Shown: piece by piece, positions 5,987 through 14,379 of the stretch | Layout of the letters: each line of letters begins with the position of its first letter | How positions within the stretch are numbered: position 1 is the stretch's first letter | NCBI GenBank assembly: GCA_035634055.1 | Contig: DASQDR010000282.1 | Location: 1 to 14,379, forward strand | Length of the DNA: 14,379 nucleotides | From: JAICTV01 sp035634055 | Lineage (GTDB): Bacteria; Planctomycetota; Phycisphaerae; Tepidisphaerales; Tepidisphaeraceae | Reading direction: 5' to 3' | Position numbers and translations under genes: made by a program | Notes under the pieces: model-generated | The model's database searches: none | Seen by the model: the letters and a program-made list of their open reading frames with translations, nothing else | What the model was told of the DNA's origin: nothing

Positions 5987-6007
5987 GGTCGCCGGAATCG
6001 GGCGACC
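5987..6007 (+). other. Hairpin in the spacer between the lipoprotein paralogues
   Basis: GGTCGCC (5987-5993) and GGCGACC (6001-6007) form a perfect 7-bp stem with a 7-nt loop. Just before it, ACTGACGTTCAGT (5968-5980) is a 13-bp palindrome with a CGT centre. No T-run follows. The 158-bp spacer has no gene; these may be regulatory sites or mRNA structure. Confidence 0.35.
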
Positions 6008-6070
6008 ACCGCAACCACGACGACGTGTCACGATCCCGAAAGCGCCTCCGGTCGTACGGGAAGGAGAGCT

Positions 6071-6721
6071 ATGGGCACTGGTCTTTCAATCGCGCGGGCC
6101 GCCGTTTCCGCGGCGGCGATAGTCTTCCTCCTGGTCTTTTCCACCGGCTGCCAGTTCGCGCAAACGGTTCCCACGGCGCGGCTGATCCAGCACCAGGCGG
6201 TCATCGATGTCGCGGGCCTGAAGGAAGTGGAGACTTACGACGCGGTCAAGGTCCACGTGGCCGCCCCGCAGAAGTGGGAGACGCTGGCCCCCAAGCGCAC
6301 CACGCTGTTCACCGACATGCAGTGGCGCAGCCCGAGCAAGATGACCGGCGTCGGCGTCGCCCACATCCGCATGCCGCTCCCGCTGCCGGCGGGCGCGCTG
6401 GTCTGGCTGGCGAAGAAGGAATATTCCAAGGGCTCCGGCGACGGCGAGCTGCTGGGGCAGTGGACCGATTCGCTGGGCAGGCCCTGGTTCGAGGCGCGCA
6501 ACGCCCGTTACCACGTCCGCGGCTACGCGGTCACCAAGGGCTTTGACGCCTGGGTGATCTACTGCGGCTACAAGCGCGAGCAACCTCCCAGCGCGGCGGA
6601 GCTGGGCCTGGCGGCGCGGTCGCTGGAAACGATCGTCCCCACGCCGTTCGCGAACAAGGTCCCGCAAAAGCCGATGGCCGCCGGCACGCCCGCACGATCG
6701 GGCGGCGCGGGCGAGTTCTAG
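6071..6721 (+). CDS. Lipoprotein of unknown function, second of a tandem paralogous pair
   Basis: The 216-aa protein has a long lipoprotein signal ending in LVFSTGC (C27). The body aligns with the preceding gene: VHVAAPQKWETL with VVVPPAGWRPDP, QWRSPSKMTGVGVAHIR with VWISPSGNTAYGVIRF, MPLPLPAG with ALPLPVGE, and QWTDSLGRPWFEARN with KWRDPRTRSLNFVAE. It continues with YHVRGYAVTKGFDAWVIYCG against YLVRGTIETRGFHGWAVYAG. The two are diverged paralogues with the same length and layout. The ATG at 6071 is preceded by AAGGAGAG (6061-6068); an in-frame start at 5909 would overlap the upstream gene's stop and place the signal peptide internally, so I reject it. No enzyme motif is visible; a compact beta-rich surface or binding role is only a guess. 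Confidence 0.86.
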   Translation: MGTGLSIARAAVSAAAIVFLLVFSTGCQFAQTVPTARLIQHQAVIDVAGLKEVETYDAVKVHVAAPQKWETLAPKRTTLFTDMQWRSPSKMTGVGVAHIRMPLPLPAGALVWLAKKEYSKGSGDGELLGQWTDSLGRPWFEARNARYHVRGYAVTKGFDAWVIYCGYKREQPPSAAELGLAARSLETIVPTPFANKVPQKPMAAGTPARSGGAGEF

Positions 6722-6886
6722 CCGCGGCGCACCGCGCGTGCGCATCCGTTCCAACCTTGATTCGCCCTTGACCGCATTTCCTTGTTGCCGCGGGCCCTGC
6801 GCGATCAGTACCCTTCCCGATTGCCCCGCGCGCGAGGTCGAGCAGGTGGAGGCGCGCGTGCGACGCGGCGGGAACGTGAGCGCGGT

Positions 6887-9800
6887 ATGGGAGATCCGTC
6901 GGTCCAGAGCACACCGCCCGCCGCGGGCCCGCGTGGCGGCGGCAGCGGCGCCCGCGCGTCGTCACTTCACCGGGACGAGCTGCTCGCCCGCATCATTGAC
7001 GCCAGCGTCGACGGCGTGCTCGCCTTCGATTGCCAGTTCCACTACACCGTCTGGAACCCCGCGATGGAGACCATCGCCGGGCTGCCGCGCGAGCAGGTGA
7101 TCGGGCGGTCCGCCCTCGACCTCTTCCCGTTCCTCAGGCAGACCGGGGTCGACCAACTGATGGCGCGCGTGCTGGAGGGGGAGCACGTCCGCTCGGTCGA
7201 CCTGCACTACCGCATCCCCGAGACCGGCCGCCAGGGGTGGTACGACGTCAACTACTCGCCGCTGCTCGGCGACGACGGCTCGGTGGTCGGCGGGCTCGGG
7301 ATCATCCGGGACGTCACCCAGCGCAAGCTCGACGCCGACGCCGAGCGACAGCTCGCGCGCGGGCGCGCCGAGGCGGCGCTGCGCGAGAGCGAGCAGCGCT
7401 TCCACGGCATCTTCGACCAGGCCGCCGCCGGCATCGCCGAGGTCGACACCGACGGGCGCTTCGTCCTGGTCAACCAGAAGTTCTGCGACATCACCGGCTA
7501 CTGTGCCGACGAGCTGCTCACCCTGCGCATGCAGGAGATCACGCACCCCGACGACCTGCCGCGCAACCTGACGCTGTTCGACCGCGGCGTGACCGCCGGA
7601 TCCTCCTACGTCATTGAGAAGCGCTACATCCGCAAGGACGGCTCGCTGGTCTGGGTGAGCAACAGCGTCTCGACGATCCTCGACCCGGGCGGAGCGGCGG
7701 TCCGGTTGTGCGCGGTCTGCATCGACGTCTCGGACCGCAAGCGCTTCGAGCAGGAGCTGAACCGCAGCCGGCAGGAGCTTCAGGACTTCCTCGACAACGC
7801 CACGGTCGGCCTGCACTGGATGGGGCCGGACGGGACGATCCTCTGGGCCAACGCGGCGGAGCTGGAGATGCTCGGCCACGCGCGCGGCGAGTACGTCGGG
7901 CGGCACGCTGGCGAGTTCCACGTCGACGCGCACGTTATCGCGGACATGCTCGCCCGGCTCCACGCCGGCGGCGCCGTCCACAACGTCGAGGCGCGCCTGC
8001 GGTGCGCGGACGGGTCGATCAAGCACGTGCTGATCGACGCCAACGTGCTGTGGGAGGAGGGGCGCTTCGTCCACACGCGCTGCTTCACGCGCGACATCAC
8101 CAAGCGCAAGCAGGCGGAAGACGCGCTGCGCCGCAGCGAGCAACGCTACCGTTCGCTGGTGTCGGCCAGCACGCAGGTCGTCTGGACCACCAGCGCCACC
8201 GGCGAGGTGGTGGAAGACCTGCCGACCTGGCGCGCGTTCACCGGGCAGACCTGGGAGCAGATCCAGGGGTTCGGCTGGTTCGAGGCCGTGCATCCCGATG
8301 ACCGCGAGCGCGTCGGCGCGGTGTGGCGGGAATCGCTGCGCACCGGCCGCCCGCACGAGAACGAGTTCCGCGCCCGCGCCGCCGACGGATCCTGGCGCAA
8401 CCTGCTGGCCCGCGCGGTGCCGGTGATCGGCGACGACGGCGGCGTGCGCGAGTGGATCGGCACCTGCACCGACGTCACCGACCGCCGCGCCGCCGAGGAC
8501 GCGCTGCGCCGCAGCGAGACCCGCTTCCGCACGCTCGTCGAGCAGTCCCCGCTCAGCACGCAGATTTACGCCCCGGACGGCCGAATCCTCCAGTCGAACG
8601 CGGCGTGGGAGCGGCTGTTTGGCGTGACCATCGACGACGTGCGCGACTACAACATCCTGGCCGACCCGGAGCTGGAAAAGCACGGGGTGGCCGACGTCAT
8701 CCGCCGCGCCTTCGCCGGCGAGGGAGGCGTCGTCCCGCAGATCCCGTACTGCCCGGACCGCGGCGCCTTCAAGGGGCAGCCGCGCTGGTGCGGCGCGACG
8801 ATTTACCCGGTGCGCGACGAGGCGGGCAACGTGCGCGAGATCGTGCTGGTGCACGAGGACATCACCGAGCGCAAGGCCGCCGAGCAGCAGCTCGAGCGCG
8901 CGATCGCCCACGCCGAGGCGGCGAACAAGGCGAAGGACCGCTTCCTGGCGGTGCTCAGCCACGAGCTGCGCACGCCGCTCACGCCGGTGCTGGCGACGGT
9001 CTCGGCGCTGGAGGCGCAGGCGGACCTCCCGCGCTCGGTCCGCGCCGACCTGGAGGTCATCCGCCGCAACGTCGAGCTCGAGACGCGGCTGATCGACGAC
9101 CTGCTCGACCTGACGCGCATCACCAAGGGCAAGCTCCAGCTCAACCTCGAGCCGATCGACCTGCGCGACCTGATCGAGCGCGCCGTCGCCATCTGCCGCG
9201 AGGACGTGCTGGAGAAGAACCTGCTGCTGAGCGTCGACCTGCCGCCCCCGGGCGAGTGCTACGCCCGCGCCGACTCCGCCCGGCTCCAGCAGGTGCTGTG
9301 GAACCTGATCAAGAACGCGGTGAAGTTCACCCCGCCGGGCGGGAAGATCATCGTCTCCTGGTCGCGCGACGACGGCGGGCACGTGAGCGTGCGGGTGAGC
9401 GACACGGGGATCGGCATCGAGCCCGGCGTCATGCCCCGGCTGTTCCGCGCCTTCGAGCAGGGCAGCCCGGAGACGTCGCACCGCTTCGGCGGGCTGGGGC
9501 TGGGGCTGACGATCTCCAAGGCGCTGACGGAACTGCACCGCGGCACGCTCTCGGTGCACAGCGACGGGCGCGACAAGGGGGCGACGTTTACCGTACGCCT
9601 GCCCGCCGCGCCAAAGCCGGCCAGCGCGACGCCTGACGCCACCTCGTCGCCCGCGGTTTCGCCCGCCGCCCCCGCCGAAGCGCCTGCGCGTCCCTGTCGG
9701 ATCCTCCTCGTCGAGGACCACGCCGACACCGCGCGCATCATGCTCCGCCTGCTGCGCGGCCACCGCTACGACGTGCAGTGGGCCGGCAGCATCGAGGGCG

Positions 9801-10051
9801 CGCTCAAGGTCGCCGCCGAGCACCCGTTCGACCTGGTCGTCAGTGACCTCGGTCTCCCCGACGGCAGCGGGCTGGAGCTCATGCGCCATCTCCGCGAGCG
9901 ATACGGGCTGAAGGGGATCGCCCTCAGCGGCTACGGCATGGAGGAAGACATCCGCCAAAGCCGCGAGGCCGGCTTCCTCGAACACCTCACCAAGCCGGTC
10001 AACTTCGCGTCGCTGCGGGAGATGATCCAGGCGGTGACCACGAAGGGGTGA
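6887..10051 (+). CDS. Soluble hybrid histidine kinase with five PAS domains and a receiver
   Basis: The 1054-aa sensor kinase should autophosphorylate on histidine and pass phosphate to its own receiver. Five PAS/PAC units follow one another from about residues 28, 168, 294, 417 and 543, each ending in a D-[IV]-[ST]-x-[RK]-K/R-type linker that leads into a coiled stretch. HisKA begins near 682 (LSHELRTPL, phospho-H692). The ATPase has an N-box (NLIKNAVKF, N810), DTGIGI (D839) and GGLGLGL (868). After a Pro/Ala/Ser linker the receiver starts near 940 (CRILLVEDH), with phospho-acceptor D987 in SDLGLPDG and the conserved TKPV lysine. There is no transmembrane or signal segment, so sensing is cytoplasmic. 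No DNA-binding domain is present; a separate output partner is needed. I prefer ATG 6887; an in-frame TTG at 6782 would add 35 Arg-rich residues. Its Shine-Dalgarno is weak. Confidence 0.93.
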   Translation: MGDPSVQSTPPAAGPRGGGSGARASSLHRDELLARIIDASVDGVLAFDCQFHYTVWNPAMETIAGLPREQVIGRSALDLFPFLRQTGVDQLMARVLEGEHVRSVDLHYRIPETGRQGWYDVNYSPLLGDDGSVVGGLGIIRDVTQRKLDADAERQLARGRAEAALRESEQRFHGIFDQAAAGIAEVDTDGRFVLVNQKFCDITGYCADELLTLRMQEITHPDDLPRNLTLFDRGVTAGSSYVIEKRYIRKDGSLVWVSNSVSTILDPGGAAVRLCAVCIDVSDRKRFEQELNRSRQELQDFLDNATVGLHWMGPDGTILWANAAELEMLGHARGEYVGRHAGEFHVDAHVIADMLARLHAGGAVHNVEARLRCADGSIKHVLIDANVLWEEGRFVHTRCFTRDITKRKQAEDALRRSEQRYRSLVSASTQVVWTTSATGEVVEDLPTWRAFTGQTWEQIQGFGWFEAVHPDDRERVGAVWRESLRTGRPHENEFRARAADGSWRNLLARAVPVIGDDGGVREWIGTCTDVTDRRAAEDALRRSETRFRTLVEQSPLSTQIYAPDGRILQSNAAWERLFGVTIDDVRDYNILADPELEKHGVADVIRRAFAGEGGVVPQIPYCPDRGAFKGQPRWCGATIYPVRDEAGNVREIVLVHEDITERKAAEQQLERAIAHAEAANKAKDRFLAVLSHELRTPLTPVLATVSALEAQADLPRSVRADLEVIRRNVELETRLIDDLLDLTRITKGKLQLNLEPIDLRDLIERAVAICREDVLEKNLLLSVDLPPPGECYARADSARLQQVLWNLIKNAVKFTPPGGKIIVSWSRDDGGHVSVRVSDTGIGIEPGVMPRLFRAFEQGSPETSHRFGGLGLGLTISKALTELHRGTLSVHSDGRDKGATFTVRLPAAPKPASATPDATSSPAVSPAAPAEAPARPCRILLVEDHADTARIMLRLLRGHRYDVQWAGSIEGALKVAAEHPFDLVVSDLGLPDGSGLELMRHLRERYGLKGIALSGYGMEEDIRQSREAGFLEHLTKPVNFASLREMIQAVTTKG

Positions 10052-10099
10052 GGCGCCGGATTGATCGCCGCGGTCGATGGCCGCTGCGGCTCCGCGACG

Positions 10100-10118
10100 G
10101 GGCGTCCGCCCGCTTTTT
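10100..10118 (+). terminator. Weak possible terminator of the histidine kinase gene
   Basis: GGGC (10100-10103) and GCCC (10108-10111) around GTCC form a short stem, extended only with bulges, followed closely by TTTTT (10114-10118), 62 nt after the kinase stop. The short stem makes this tentative. Confidence 0.35.
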
Positions 10119-10131
10119 CGCTGATTCAGCG
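10119..10131. promoter_or_regulatory. 13-bp palindrome, possible operator
   Basis: CGCTGATTCAGCG is a perfect inverted 6-mer around one central T, flanked by T5 on the left and (after CATG) A6 on the right. Dimeric regulators bind such sites, but it lies about 300 bp before araF, so a link to the operon is uncertain. Confidence 0.3.
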
Positions 10132-10141
10132 CATGAAAAAA

Positions 10142-10196
10142 GGGTGGGAGGTGTCGCAGGAGGGGGGGAACCTGCAACGGGGAGTGTCTCCCACCC
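10142..10196 (-). terminator. Nested hairpin with T6 on the minus strand
   Basis: GGGTGGGAG (10142-10150) and CTCCCACCC (10188-10196) are perfect 9-bp inverted arms, and within them GCAGG (10156-10160) pairs with CCTGC (10171-10175). AAAAAA precedes the left arm, so on the minus strand the hairpin is followed by TTTTTT, the shape of an intrinsic terminator for leftward transcripts. No minus-strand gene ends here. Confidence 0.5.
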
Positions 10197-10429
10197 CGCG
10201 GGGTACCTTACGCGCACCGCGGTCAATTTCAAGCCGCGGCGGCCCAGGCGAGGGCGGCAATCTCGCTTCGGAGCTCATCCCGTTGGGCCGGTGACGGGCA
10301 ATTGTGGGTTGCGGCGAGGTTGCGGACCGCCGGGGCGCGGGCGACGATGGTTCGGCACGCGCGCCCCCCCCCGGGCCGTCTTGGAGCGGACGGGACGCGC
10401 GATCAGGATTTCGAACCCGGAGCGCCCCG

Positions 10430-11479
10430 ATGCGTCACGTCCGTGTAAATGTCGCGCCCGCCGTGCTGCTGGTGCTGTTGGGGTCACTGCTCGCCGGCGC
10501 CGGCGGCTGTGACGGCGGAAGCCAGTCCGGCTCCGGCTCCGGTGGCGGCGGATCGAGCGGTGGGGCGGGGCCGGTCAAGATCGGCTTCGTCGTCAAGCAG
10601 CCGGAGGAGCCCTGGTTCCAGCTCGAGTGGAAGTTCGCGCAGCAGGCGGCGGACGAGAACAAGTTCCAGCTCATCAAGATCGGTGCCACCGACGGCGAGA
10701 AGGCGCTGGCCGCGCTGGACAACCTCGTCGCCCAGGGCGCGCAGGGCACCGTGATCTGCACGCCCGACGTCCGCCTCGGTCCCGCGCTGGCGGCCAAGGC
10801 GAAGGCGGGCAACCTCAAGCTCCTCAGCGTGGACGACCAGTTCGTCGGCGCCGACGGGCAACCGATGGCCGACGTCCGCCACCTCGGCATCTCCGCGCGC
10901 AACATCGGCAAGATGGTCGGCAAGACCCTGGCCGAGCAGATGAAGGCGCGGAACTGGAAGCCGGAGGAGACCGGCGTGTGCGCCGTCACGTTCGAGGAGC
11001 TTCCCACCGCGCGCCAGCGCACCGACGGCGCCGCCGAGGGTCTCGCCGCCGCCGGCTTTCCCGCCGATCGCATCTACAAGGCGCCGCAGAAGACCAGCGA
11101 CGTGCCGGGCGCGTTCGACGCCGTGGGCGTGCTGCTCACGCAGCGCCCGGAGGTGAAGAACTGGCTGATCTGCGGGATGAACGACAATGCCGTGATGGGC
11201 GCGGTCCGCGCCATGGAGGGGCGCGGCATCGCCGCGGAGCGCGTCTGCGGCATCGGCATCAACGGCACCGATTGCCTCGTGGAGTTCCAGAAGGAGAAGC
11301 CCACCGGCTTCTGGGGCTCGATCCTGCTCACCCCGAAGAAGCACGGTCACGACACCGCCAAGATGATGTACGAGTGGATCAAGGACGGGAAGGAACCGCC
11401 GCCGGTCACCTACACCGACGGCATCCTGATCACGCGCGAAACCTATCAACCCATCATGAAGGACCAGGGACTGCTCTGA
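10430..11479 (+). CDS. araF: L-arabinose ABC transporter substrate-binding lipoprotein AraF
   Basis: This 349-aa binding protein captures L-arabinose (or a close pentose/hexose such as galactose) and delivers it to AraGH. It closely resembles E. coli AraF throughout: FVVKQPEEPWFQLEWKFA, GTVICTPDVRLG, LLSVDDQFV, TARQRTDGA, PGAFDAVGVLL, WLICGMNDNAVMG and GIGINGTD. Residues equivalent to AraF K10, E14, W16 and F17 are K56, E60, W62 and F63. The DDQF, R in TARQRT, N in GMND and N in GING ligand positions are all kept. Unlike E. coli AraF, which is freely periplasmic, the N-terminus is a lipoprotein signal (LLAGAGGC, C27) followed by a Gly/Ser linker to about residue 47. ATG 10430 is supported by GGAG (10419-10422) with a 7-nt spacer; upstream in-frame starts would bury the signal peptide. 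First gene of araFGH. Confidence 0.95.
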   Translation: MRHVRVNVAPAVLLVLLGSLLAGAGGCDGGSQSGSGSGGGGSSGGAGPVKIGFVVKQPEEPWFQLEWKFAQQAADENKFQLIKIGATDGEKALAALDNLVAQGAQGTVICTPDVRLGPALAAKAKAGNLKLLSVDDQFVGADGQPMADVRHLGISARNIGKMVGKTLAEQMKARNWKPEETGVCAVTFEELPTARQRTDGAAEGLAAAGFPADRIYKAPQKTSDVPGAFDAVGVLLTQRPEVKNWLICGMNDNAVMGAVRAMEGRGIAAERVCGIGINGTDCLVEFQKEKPTGFWGSILLTPKKHGHDTAKMMYEWIKDGKEPPPVTYTDGILITRETYQPIMKDQGLL

Positions 11480-11583
11480 CCGCCCCGCGCGCGCTTGTGT
11501 CGCTCGCGGTTGCCGCCCGCCGCCCGCTTGCGGTTTCGCCCCGTGACCCGCGCGGGAGGCGCCACAGAACCGATCACCACCCG

Positions 11584-13196
<1,613 letters not shown>

Positions 13197-13200
<4 letters not shown>

Positions 13201-14204
13201 CGCCCGCCACCGCCACCACGCTCGACCACCGCCCGCCCGACCCGCGGCGGCCGCACCTGCGCGCCCACGGGTGGGCCCGCAGCCTCTGGCAGAACAGCGG
13301 CATGCTGCTGGTCTTCGCGCTGCTGTTCGCCGGGGTCTCGCTGTTCGTCCCCAACTTCTTCAGCTGGGTGAACATGACCGGGCTGGCGCTGTCGGTGGCG
13401 ACGGTCGGCATCATCGCCTGCACGATGCTCTTCTGCCTGGCCGCGGGCGACTTCGACCTGTCGGTCGGCTCGGTCGTCGCCATGTCCGGCGTGCTGGCGG
13501 CGGTGGTCATCAATCGCACCGGCTCGATCGCGCTGGGCATCGCCGCGGGCGTCCTGGCCGGCGGGGCGGTGGGGCTGTTCAACGGCTTCGTCATCGCCCG
13601 CCTGGGGATCAACGCGCTGATCACCACGCTGGCGACGATGCAGATGGTCCGCGGGCTGGCCTACATCGTCTCCGGCGGCAGCGCCATCGGCATCCGCGAG
13701 GTGGCCTTCTTCGAGCTGGGCATCTCCTCGCTGCTGGGGATCCCCACGCCGGTCTGGATCATGGCCGCGTGCTTCGCGATCTTCGGCCTGCTGCTCAACC
13801 GCACGATCTTCGGCCGCAACACGCTCGCCGTCGGCGGGAACCGCGAGGCGGCGCGGCTGGCGGGCATCGCGGTGGTCGGCCTGAAGATCGTCATCTTCAC
13901 GCTCCAGGGCCTGATGGCCGGCTTCGCCGGCGTCATCCTCGCGGCGCGCATGACCAGCGGCCAGCCGAGGACCGCCGAGGGGCTGGAGCTGTCGGTCATC
14001 TCCGCCTGCGTCCTCGGCGGCGTCTCGCTCACCGGCGGGGTGGGGACGATGCTGGGCGTGGTGGTCGGCGTGCTGATCATGGGCACGGTCAACAACGCCA
14101 TGAACCTGCTCAACATCCCCCCCTTCTACCAGTACGTCGCCAGCGGCGGCATCCTCCTCGCCGCCGTGCTCTTCGACCGGCTGAAGCAGCAACGCTGCGA
14201 CTGA
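13197..14204 (+). CDS. araH: L-arabinose ABC transporter permease AraH
   Basis: This 335-aa inner-membrane permease forms the sugar channel with AraG. It matches E. coli AraH along its length: MLLVFALLFAGVSLFVPNFF, CTMLFCLAAGDFDLSVGSV, INALITTLATMQMVRGLAYI, FGLLLNRTIFGRNTLAVGGN, EAARLAGIAVV (the ATPase-contact region), ARMTSGQPRTAEG, VISACVLGGVSLTGG and TVNNAMNLLNIPPFYQYV. It has about nine to ten hydrophobic helices after a Pro/Arg-rich cytoplasmic N-tail of about 34 residues. The ATG overlaps the araG stop in an ATGA, typical of coupled translation. The upstream Shine-Dalgarno is weak (GTGGAAG). The end matches the family (AAVLFDRLKQ), so the gene is complete. No terminator is seen after it; a G-rich repeat starts 7 nt beyond the stop. 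Confidence 0.95.
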
Positions 14205-14211
14205 TTTTTCA

Positions 14212-14267
14212 GGCGCGGGGCGCGGGCGCGGGGCGCGGGCGCGGGGCGCGGGCGCGCGGGCGCGGCG
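14212..14267 (+). repeat. 13-bp G-rich tandem repeat with quadruplex potential
   Basis: GGGCGCGGGGCGC is present in full at 14224-14236 and 14237-14249, one base short at 14212-14223, and decayed from 14250 on. G-runs of 3-4 separated by CGC satisfy a G-quadruplex pattern on the coding strand and in the mRNA, directly after the araH stop and a T5 stretch. Confidence 0.85.
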
Positions 14268-14287
14268 CAGGGGAAGGGCGAAGGTTC

Positions 14288-14379
14288 ATGTCGAACATTG
14301 TTTCGACCTCCGACATTTGCTATTGGGCCCTCCCCCGCCCCGACTCCCTCCTTCCTCCACCGACAAAAACAAGTGTGGG
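14288..14379 (+). other. Possible start of a further gene, or leader with inverted repeats
   Basis: From ATG 14288 a frame (MSNIVSTSDICYWALPRP...) stays open to the window end, with GAAGG at 14280-14284 only 3 nt upstream. It resembles no family I know, and the second half is Pro-rich. The same stretch has GTCGAA/TTCGAC arms (14290-14295 and 14302-14307), alternative ATGTCG/CGACAT arms (14288-14293 and 14311-14316), and a weak promoter-like TTGTTT-17-TATTGG preceded by TGC. Leader or promoter of the next gene is as likely as coding. Confidence 0.25.

Larger units (their letters stand above)
10052..10429. other. 378-bp structured gene-free spacer before the arabinose operon
   Basis: No gene is evident. 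In order it contains: a weak 4-bp hairpin with T5 (10100-10118); a 13-bp palindrome CGCTGATTCAGCG (10119-10131); an A6 run and a nested hairpin (10142-10196) whose T-run is on the minus strand; and two CCGCGG sites at 10217-10222 and 10234-10239 spaced 17 bp apart. The araF Shine-Dalgarno is near its end. The promoter for araFGH is probably between 10200 and 10420, but I cannot point to boxes. Confidence 0.55.

Noticed and set aside
5909..6070. N-terminal extension of the second lipoprotein from 5909
   Set aside because: It would overlap the upstream gene's stop and hide a clear lipoprotein signal peptide. ATG 6071 has its own purine-rich ribosome-binding site.
6782..6886. N-terminal extension of the histidine kinase from TTG 6782
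   Set aside because: The 35 extra residues are Arg/Gly-rich, with no Shine-Dalgarno at the TTG; the PAS region begins only after ATG 6887.
6962..10177. 1071-codon open frame on the minus strand opposite the histidine kinase
   Set aside because: It is the antisense shadow of a verified kinase; the translation is dominated by Arg, Ala, Val, Gly and Asp/His repeats from GC-rich codon positions and has no domain signatures.
10052..10429. Riboswitch or known structured RNA before araF
   Set aside because: Several hairpins exist, but I could not match a conserved core of any known riboswitch, 6S, tmRNA or RNase P class.
14212..14267. 13-bp tandem repeat as a CRISPR array
   Set aside because: The units are contiguous with no spacers and only 13 bp long, and no cas genes are nearby. 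It is simple low-complexity tandem DNA.

Overview
The window is about 14.4 kb of very GC-rich DNA with dense, mostly canonical bacterial genes. Several traits suggest a planctomycete, probably of the Phycisphaerae type. These are a Tat-exported Gfo/Idh/MocA oxidoreductase paired with a secreted xylose-isomerase-like TIM-barrel protein, many small orphan or lipoprotein genes, GTG and TTG starts, and weak or variable ribosome-binding sites. The lineage is an inference from gene content, since there is no rRNA or other marker that settles it.

Layout. Positions 1-210 hold a 25-bp inverted repeat at the window edge and a possible remnant of a paralogue of the next gene. From 218 to 1967 are four small genes: an 84-aa protein (-), a lipoprotein dual-specificity phosphatase (+), a 78-aa protein (-) and a 63-aa two-helix membrane protein (+). 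Two back-to-back hairpin terminators (2054-2148) then separate these from a minus-strand pair (2186-4597) for an exported oxidoreductase and an exported sugar isomerase/epimerase-like protein. Divergent from that pair is rpmE (bL31), which ends in a strong intrinsic terminator. Next come two tandem paralogous lipoproteins (5268-6721) and a large soluble hybrid histidine kinase with five PAS domains (6887-10051). After a structured 378-bp spacer comes a high-affinity arabinose ABC importer, araF-araG-araH (10430-14204). The window ends in a G-rich tandem repeat and a short possible leader or gene start.

How the genes fit together. The two recognisable metabolic modules both concern sugars. AraFGH imports L-arabinose (or a close relative): the binding protein keeps the E. 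coli AraF ligand residues but is a lipoprotein on a Gly/Ser tether. The 2186-4597 pair is an exported redox plus TIM-barrel couple, and it resembles the dehydrogenase/lyase-hydratase pairs of 3-keto-glycoside (oxidation-elimination) glycan breakdown. The histidine kinase next to the transporter has no DNA-binding output domain and no membrane segment, so a regulatory link to arabinose is only positional.

The most unusual observations are: the exported redox/TIM-barrel pair; the duplicated lipoproteins; a (CCCGCC)n Pro-Ala tail on AraG together with a 13-bp G-rich repeat after araH, which leaves araH flanked by potential quadruplex DNA on opposite strands; a terminator-like hairpin before araF that points against the genes; and a start-less second copy of the 84-aa family at the left edge. 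I see no CRISPR array, insertion sequence, tRNA, rRNA, phage or defence genes.
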